NCBI GenBank assembly: GCA_030674185.1
Contig: JAPXFY010000022.1
Location: forward strand, 50,293,675-50,306,174
Length of the DNA: 12,500 bases
Reading direction: 5' to 3'
DNA from: Monoplex corrugatus
Lineage: Eukaryota; Mollusca; Gastropoda; Littorinimorpha; Ranellidae
The position numbers were made by a program, and so were the translations under genes. Below the pieces are notes generated by a model. It was not told where the DNA came from. It searched no databases and saw only the letters and a list, made by a program, of their open reading frames with translations. Positions 7,778 through 12,500 of the stretch are shown one piece after another (position 1 is the first letter of the stretch; every line of letters starts with the position of its first letter).

Positions 7778-7890
7778 CAGTCATCCAACTTGCCAAAAAT
7801 TTAATGTGGCCTGTCTGGGAACTGAACTCACGACTCTGGATTATCACGACCGACCACTGGATTATCTGACTGAGCTCATGGGAGCAACAC
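7778..7890 (-). mobile_element. Degenerate tRNA-like SINE head (element B)
   Basis: The minus strand has GAGCTCAGTCAGATAATCC, a tRNA D-arm-like A box (plus about 7860-7878), and GTGAGTTCAGTTCCC, a degenerate B box (plus 7816-7830). The order and spacing fit a tRNA. It lies directly upstream, in sense, of the target duplication of SINE A, so SINE A probably inserted into it. The rest of element B would then continue left of 7269, where I cannot define its end. Confidence 0.5.
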
Positions 7891-9225
7891 TGTGGTAAAC
7901 TTCCTGATGTATTTAACTTCGTCATTACGAGCCGGTGTTTGAAGGTATTGCTGTTACAATGTTTTGCTGTTAAACGCCAACAACTTATTTCTGAGTTCTT
8001 TCTAGTGTCCATACAAGACACTTTTATTGCTGGTATTTGGAATTGTCTTTATTGCTGTGTTCCACATTGATGGCTTACACCCATGTGTCCCTAGCTAGTT
8101 TCACTCTGGAGACCATAAGGCTCGCATTGTTCAGTTGTTCGGCTATAAGCTGTGAGAATGAGGTAAACGATATAATCATTACCTTACGAACATAAGGGTG
8201 ACGACAGTCTTCGGTTCCATTGTGTTAAGTGCGGCAATATTTTATATGTATCAATGCGGGTGTTTAATTTTGTGGACTAGAGGAACCAAAGTATGCATTC
8301 GGTTTTTTGTTTGTTTGTTTGTTTTTGTGTCTTTTTTTGTTGTTGCTTTTGTTGTTTTTTGTTCTTTTTTTCCGCTGTGCTGCCATGAAAAATTCATTAA
8401 AGTTCAGCATTGTGTTCCTAGTACTGGCGCACATAGTGAAATTTTATATACCTTGCCATTTCTTTTGTTACTGGAGCTAATGTCCTCGTTTATTTTGTCT
8501 TTATGGTAATCGTGTTACTACTATGTTCAGACGCATGGCTGGCAAAGCTTAAAGTTCCTCATTTAATTGGTGTGTACTGTTTGCTTGAAATTAATTTTGA
8601 AAAGTTTGAAAAAAAAAATATGAAAAACGTCCTGAGTGCAAATGTCCCTGATTGGGAATGTTCTGTTTTACAAATATTTCGTACTAACTTTCCTAATCAG
8701 GAGTTTTCAGTGTCTGATCATAATGTTTACATGCCCTTTAAGTGACATAAATATATTCATCAGCTTTTCCACTTTCAAGTGCAATTATTGTGTATAGAAA
8801 AATATTTCCCAGCTTATATGTTTTGCGTTGTTTTGTCTTTTCTTGTGTTTTATTTTCCTGCATTGACGAAAAGTGACTATGCTTAATTTCAGAAATAAAA
8901 GCATGCATAATGTTTACCTGTCTCCTGAGGATTCAATTTTCAGTAATAAGGTTTTATACTTTGTTAAAACTGGTCCAATGTATCATTTATCACATTTCAA
9001 AAGATCATGTCTAACGTTGATTAACTGAGTTGTGTGTTTGATGTCCGTTTGATGTGAAGCAAAATATTGATTTTAAAAAGTTTTTTTTATTATCTGAATT
9101 TTTGTGATTTTATCATTAACCCAAACCAATGCTCATTCATTTTTGTGGTAAACAGCTAGGAAGAAAAATCTCAATACCAAGAGAGATAAATCTGGTTTCA
9201 TAACACTAGGCTGTAGAGTAGAAAA
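7891..9225. other. Unassigned AT-rich DNA
   Basis: No exon, RNA gene or transposon could be recognised. The open frames 8198-8509 and 8503-8745 are rich in Phe, Leu and Val because the DNA is T-rich, and show no domain. T-rich runs with GTTT units lie at 8303-8370 and an A run at 8611-8619. An imperfect inverted repeat has arms at 8647-8658 and 8690-8701, 11 of 12 positions pairing. Confidence 0.45.
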
Positions 9226-9265
9226 ATGGCAGAGAGCTCAATACTCTTGGATCAGGCATTCGCCA

Positions 9266-9487
9266 GTCATCATCATCAACATGTGCCCTGCCGCATGGCG
9301 TTGGCAATCATGGTCGTCCACACGAATCTATCCCCTGTCGCTGCAAATACATCTCCAACCCTCTCTGTCCTCAGCCACCCTGCAAGTCCGTCCAATATTT
9401 TCTCCCTTAAACTCAGTAGATCGCTTTTTGTTGTTGTCACATCGAGGCTGCTTCCATAACTGGTCACTTTTGCCCACCCTTCCATAG
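9266..9487 (-). mobile_element. RTE/BovB-like LINE 3' end, copy 2
   Basis: The minus strand codes REKILDGLAGWLRTERV and then TMIANAMRQGTC, the last residues of the RTE protein, and ends in a stop that opens a short (TGA)n tail (plus 9266-9278). The same C-terminal ending is found in the plus-strand copies at 10089 and 11157, but the codons before REKILD differ from them clearly, so this may be a different subfamily. Only the last 70 or so codons remain: a heavily 5'-truncated, non-functional copy. Confidence 0.8.
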
Positions 9488-9894
9488 CATTTTCTGATTT
9501 GTTCTCTTACTGTCTCAGTTTGTGTGCTACCACAGTGGAATTGAACCCATGCCACTGATTCTCGCTCCACAACACACCACCAGCCCTGATACCATTCAGT
9601 GGAAGTCCCAGTGCCAGGAAGTACATGGGATGTCAAGCCGCCGATGGGCCACCCACGAAGTGAGACCCTGCACTGCTGCTGGTTAACTTTGGGGGAGCTC
9701 AGCTATGCCTGTTCTTATATCAGTTTATCAAGGAACACATTTCAATGTATAATTGCTGTATGATGACAGGCGGATGGTGGACGTGAGAATGAAAACTCAT
9801 TCAAGGCATACCAAAGATCCCCTTAGATCAGTTGGCGAAACGCCATCTCAATACCCCAATGGTCATAAATTCCAAGCTCAGGTGGGCCACAGTT
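9488..9894. other. Mostly unassigned DNA with a weak tRNA-like B box
   Basis: On the minus strand GGGTTCAATTCCAC (plus about 9535-9548) matches the tRNA B box well, with possible but poor A boxes 32 to 47 bases upstream. It could be the head of another old SINE; no tail or target duplication is visible. The rest, to 9894, is unassigned. Confidence 0.3.
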
Positions 9895-10795
9895 TTTAGA
9901 GGCCTGGTTGGCTCATTCGATACACACGTGTACTCATATACTCATACTCAATGTCTGAATTGTCAAGTTCAATAGAAATCGGCCTGGGGCTCTCTGGAGA
10001 AACCATGGCAGCACAGTTGAGTCTCATCCATTTTATCAGGTGTGTCGTTGCGGTGGTCACTTATATTTCCTGATCAGCACTGCATGTGAATGATCATTTC
10101 ACCAGACAGCAGATGCACATCAGAAATAGCCATCAGAATCAGCCGAGCCAAAACAGCATTGAAGAAGATGAAAAGCATTCCTACCAACAAATGCAACTAA
10201 CATCAGAAACAGAGTTCTTGAATGTTATATAGAACCAATACTGTTATACGGTTGTGAGGCGTGGACAATCAACACGCAAAGCCAGAACAAGATTGAGGCA
10301 GCCGAGATGTGGTTTCTAAGAAGAATGCTGAGTTCCATGGACAGCACAGAAAACAAACGAGACAGTCTTGATGGAGGCAGACACAAGAAGATCATTCCAA
10401 AGGAAGATTAGGAAAAGACAGGCAAAATTTACAGGCCATAGGTAAATTGGAGCACCTGGAGGGAAAGAGAGCACCAGGTAGACTCAGGGAGAAGATATTG
10501 GACGGACTTGCAGAGTGGCTGAAGACAAAGAGGATGGAAGAGATGCTTGAGGCAACAAGAGATAGAAACAAATAGAAGGCCATGACCGCCAACGCCATGT
10601 GGCAAGGCACCTGATGATGATGATGACTACAAGTGTCTGTATATCTCATGGACCTGGAATGGCAGTGTATGTTATGAAAACAAGCGCAAAATACAGCTCT
10701 GTCACGCAGCCTCAGTCTGAGACAGAACTTCATAACCTTCTCATTATCAGACCCATGCTCACTCTCATAGTACTGTGATAAATGGTCCTAGACTA
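9895..10795 (+). mobile_element. tRNA-derived SINE sharing its body with SINE A, split by an RTE insertion (SINE copy 2)
   Basis: The left part, 9895-10088, has a degenerate tRNA-like head (A-box-like TGGCTCATTCG at 9909-9919, B-box-like AAGTTCAATAG near 9965-9975), then a body containing GAGTCTCATCC at 10019-10029. The right part, 10627-10795, continues the same body with GTGTCTGTAT and CTGTCACGCAGCCTC (about 10692-10706). Both parts align in order with the minus-strand SINE at 7281-7766, where they are contiguous (AGCACCGCAGGTGTCTG there spans the break). The intervening DNA, 10089-10626, is an RTE fragment. Substitutions between the copies are many, so this copy is old. The outer limits are approximate. 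Confidence 0.7.
10089..10626 (+). mobile_element. RTE/BovB-like LINE fragment, copy 3, inserted in a SINE
   Basis: The sequence begins within the region coding the ISSDGRC block (compare the reverse complement of about 320-350), passes through the region coding YGCEAW (about 10252-10266) and the RRML block, and ends at the conserved TGGCAAGGCACC followed by (TGA)n to 10626. Stops and small indels destroy the frame: the codon after R-N-K near 10572 is TAG, and a gap is present near 10436-10445 relative to copy 4. Imperfect 9-mers CTGCATGTG (10080-10088) and CTACAAGTG (10627-10635) flank it and may be the target duplication. Confidence 0.8.
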
Positions 10796-11104
10796 TGTGA
10801 GTCTTCATGCCCTGCTCTCATCTTGTTCTCACGGTGACCTCAGTTTCATACAGTTTGCAGGTGTGTTGAAGAACTGAAATGGTGGATGTTAGGGTAGTGA
10901 ACAGGAGCAGTGTAGAAGATGAGGCAAAGAAAGAAAAAGTTTTTTTTTGCATCTATCTCATCCTCATGTTTGCATCCATCTTAATGCTTCCATCACTCTG
11001 GTGGTGTCAGCTTAGTGTTTCAATGGTCCCCCCCCCCACCACCCCTCACCTTCCATTTCAAGACTTGCCAGCACACAGAAGTTTGCACATAGTTAAGGAC
11101 AATT
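10796..11104. other. Unassigned DNA
   Basis: No gene or transposon is recognised. A short A/T-rich run lies at 10930-10950 and a C run at 11027-11036. The plus-strand frame 10879-11106 has no domain. Confidence 0.45.
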
Positions 11105-11158
11105 AATCATTCCTTTGTGGACATATTTGTATGCTGCTGGATGCAGCATACACAGAAT
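11105..11158. repeat. Left target site duplication of RTE copy 4
   Basis: AATCATTCCTTTGTGGACAT begins this flank; the same series, AATCACTCCTCTGTGGACAT, begins the right flank at 11581. Both continue through ATATTTG and GATGCAG to ATACACAGAAT. The left copy has an extra 10 bp (TATGCTGCTG). Confidence 0.8.
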
Positions 11159-11580
11159 ACTGTTGTACGATTGTGAGGCGTGGACAGTCAACAAGCAAAG
11201 CAAGAACAAGACTGAGGCAGCCGAGATGTGGTTTCTAAGAAGAATGTTGAGAGTACCATGGACAGCAAAGAAAACAAACGAGACAGTCTTGATGGAGGCA
11301 AACACAAGTAGAAAATTCATAAGGAAGATTAGGAAAAGACATGCAACATTTATAGGTTATTTTATGAGGAAAGGGGAATTGGAGCACCTGGTCACAACAG
11401 GAAAGCTGGAGGTAAAAGGAGAGCACTGGGTAGACCCAGGGAGAAGATACTAGATGGACTTGCAGAGTGGCTGAAGACAGAGAGGGTGAGAGAGATGCTT
11501 GAGGCAACTAGAGACAGAAAGAGATGGAAGTCCATGATTGCCAACGCCATGCGGCAAGGCACCTGGTGATGATGATGATG

Positions 11581-11624
11581 AATCACTCCTCTGTGGACAT
11601 ATTTGGATGCAGTATACACAGAAT
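11581..11624. repeat. Right target site duplication of RTE copy 4
   Basis: This flank directly follows the (TGA)n tail and matches 11105-11158 apart from three substitutions and a 10-bp gap. Its divergence gives a relative age for the insertion. Confidence 0.8.
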
Positions 11625-11724
11625 CATACAAGTGCAATTAATCCCTCCTCACATTAATCTCTCTTCACAAATCTAACTTCAAATTCTGATTTTGATGACC
11701 TTCTATTTTGTGGTAACAAAAACG

Positions 11725-12055
11725 AACTTTGGTGTTGTTGTTGTTGTTGTTGTGGTCGTCACCGTCGTTGTTGCTGTTGTTGTTGTTGTTGTTTGTATGC
11801 GTGTATTTCTGTTTACCTATAAAAATGGACTTTGCTGAGGATTTCTACTGGGTGCAACTCCATTGATGCTCTGGGATATATATACAAGCTAAGTTTATCA
11901 TTTTTTTTCTAAAAGACCGTCACTTAACATTACATCTTAAAGTTCTACAGAGATAGAGGAAGGTTAAAAAATTCCAGTCTGATTTGTGATTTGAACCTGT
12001 GTTCCTTGCAGCCTATGCAAGTGTTTTGATCACTAGACCATATGCTCCTCAGTTT
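11725..12055 (-). mobile_element. Candidate tRNA-derived SINE with (CAA)n tail (element C)
   Basis: On the minus strand, a tRNA-like head has ATGGTCTAGTGATC as A box (plus 12028-12041) and CAGGTTCAAATC as B box (plus 11988-11999), both good matches. The sequence then runs AT-rich for about 190 bp and ends in two (CAA)n blocks at 11791-11766 and 11751-11732. The head-to-tail structure and orientation resemble SINE A, but the body is not clearly alike. No convincing target duplication was found; TTTGGT occurs on both sides, which is too short to count. Confidence 0.55.
11732..11796. repeat. (GTT)n microsatellite, interrupted
   Basis: Two GTT runs, 11732-11751 and 11766-11796, are separated by GTGGTCGTCACCGTC. 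They would form the tail of element C. Confidence 0.9.
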
Positions 12056-12154
12056 GGTAAACAGCTTCTTCCACACACACAGATTAAAACATCTCACACG
12101 CAGTTTCTTCATACACACAGACATGCATACTCGTACATACAGAAGCATAAACAT

Positions 12155-12155
<1 letters not shown>

Positions 12156-12250
<95 letters not shown>
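12156..12250. repeat. (CA)n microsatellite, array 1
   Basis: This is an uninterrupted CA run of 95 bp. It is followed by a unique segment that recurs after the second array. Open frames over it (Thr-His, Val-Cys) are repeat artefacts. Confidence 0.97.
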
Positions 12251-12252
<2 letters not shown>

Positions 12253-12351
12253 TGATCAACAAAGAGACAGGGATATTCTCCCTGACATCAAATTATCCAA
12301 ACCAAAATGTTACCCTAAAACTACTTATACAAGTAGTCAGTCCATTAACTT

Positions 12352-12444
<93 letters not shown>

Positions 12445-12500
12445 CCACACATTGATCAAAAAAGAGACAGAGACATTTTCCTGACATTAAATGATCCAAA
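12251..12500. repeat. Imperfect duplication with about 200-bp period next to the CA arrays
   Basis: TTGATCAACAAAGAGACAG at 12252 recurs as TTGATCAAAAAAGAGACAG at 12452, and CTGACATCAAATTATCCAAA at 12282 as CTGACATTAAATGATCCAAA at 12481. Each copy follows a CA array. The second copy runs to the window edge, so more units may follow. Confidence 0.85.
12356..12443. repeat. (CA)n microsatellite, array 2
   Basis: This is an uninterrupted CA run of about 88 bp, followed by ATCCACACATTGATCA. The same ATCCACAC motif precedes array 1 at 12153-12160. Confidence 0.97.

Larger units (their letters stand above)
11105..11626 (+). mobile_element. RTE/BovB-like LINE, copy 4, 5'-truncated with long target duplication
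   Basis: The element proper is about 11157-11581. It begins just before the YGCEAW block (here YDCEAW), so only the C-terminal domain and 3' end were copied in. It codes AAEMWFLRRMLRVPWTAKK, then a region with one frameshift near 11411, then REKILDGLAEWL and IANAMRQGTW, and ends with TGG followed by (TGA)n, whose first unit is the stop codon. Flanks 11105-11158 and 11581-11624 match over about 45 bp with three substitutions and one 10-bp insertion in the left copy. RTE elements are known for short 3' repeats and long target duplications. The coding part is non-functional. Confidence 0.82.

Noticed and set aside
8198..8745. Two overlapping plus-strand frames as a small membrane protein gene
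   Set aside because: The hydrophobic residues follow from T-rich DNA; there is no domain and no splice or promoter evidence.
10392..11637. Minus-strand frames such as 10392-10733 and 11392-11637
   Set aside because: They are antisense shadows of the plus-strand RTE copies; the histidine runs come from the (TGA)n tails read backwards.
11945..12499. Thr-His and Val-Cys repeat proteins on both strands at the right edge
   Set aside because: They are dinucleotide repeat artefacts over two CA arrays.

Overview
This is a stretch of animal nuclear DNA made almost entirely of transposable elements and simple repeats. I see no host protein-coding exon, no functional RNA gene and no prokaryotic gene organisation. 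The evidence for an animal genome is an L2/CR1-type LINE, four fragments of an RTE/BovB-like LINE, several tRNA-derived SINEs, and long CA, GAA, CATA and GTT microsatellites. A marine invertebrate such as a mollusc would fit. That is inference; nothing here fixes the taxon.

Layout. 1-510: minus-strand RTE fragment that runs off the left edge. 511-1475: unassigned AT-rich DNA with a 40-bp tandem duplication. 1476-5560: a minus-strand L2-clade LINE. Its 3' tail occurs twice, separated by a CATA satellite; a CA array lies in its 3' UTR. Its reading frame runs from an N-terminal Pro/Ser minisatellite through an apurinic-type endonuclease to a reverse transcriptase with all main motifs, broken by one frameshift near 4823. 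5792-6233: a (GAA)n purine tract of about 440 bp. 7269-7890: a minus-strand tRNA-derived SINE with an 11-bp target duplication and a (CAA)n tail, apparently inserted beside or into an older tRNA-like element. 9266-9487: minus-strand RTE 3' end. 9895-10795: a plus-strand SINE that shares its body with the one at 7281-7766 and is split by an RTE fragment at 10089-10626. 11105-11626: a 5'-truncated RTE copy flanked by a long (about 45 bp), diverged target duplication. 11725-12055: a third tRNA-headed SINE candidate with a (CAA)n tail. 12156-12500: two CA arrays in a segment duplicated with a 200-bp period.

How the parts work together. There is no pathway here. The logic is retrotransposition: LINE enzymes copy their own RNA and SINE RNAs back into the genome. 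The window records several successive and nested insertions. I found no previously undescribed functional system. The most useful results are the shared SINE body under different tRNA-like heads, the nested insertions that order events in time, the in-frame minisatellite in the L2 protein, and the duplicated LINE 3' tail.
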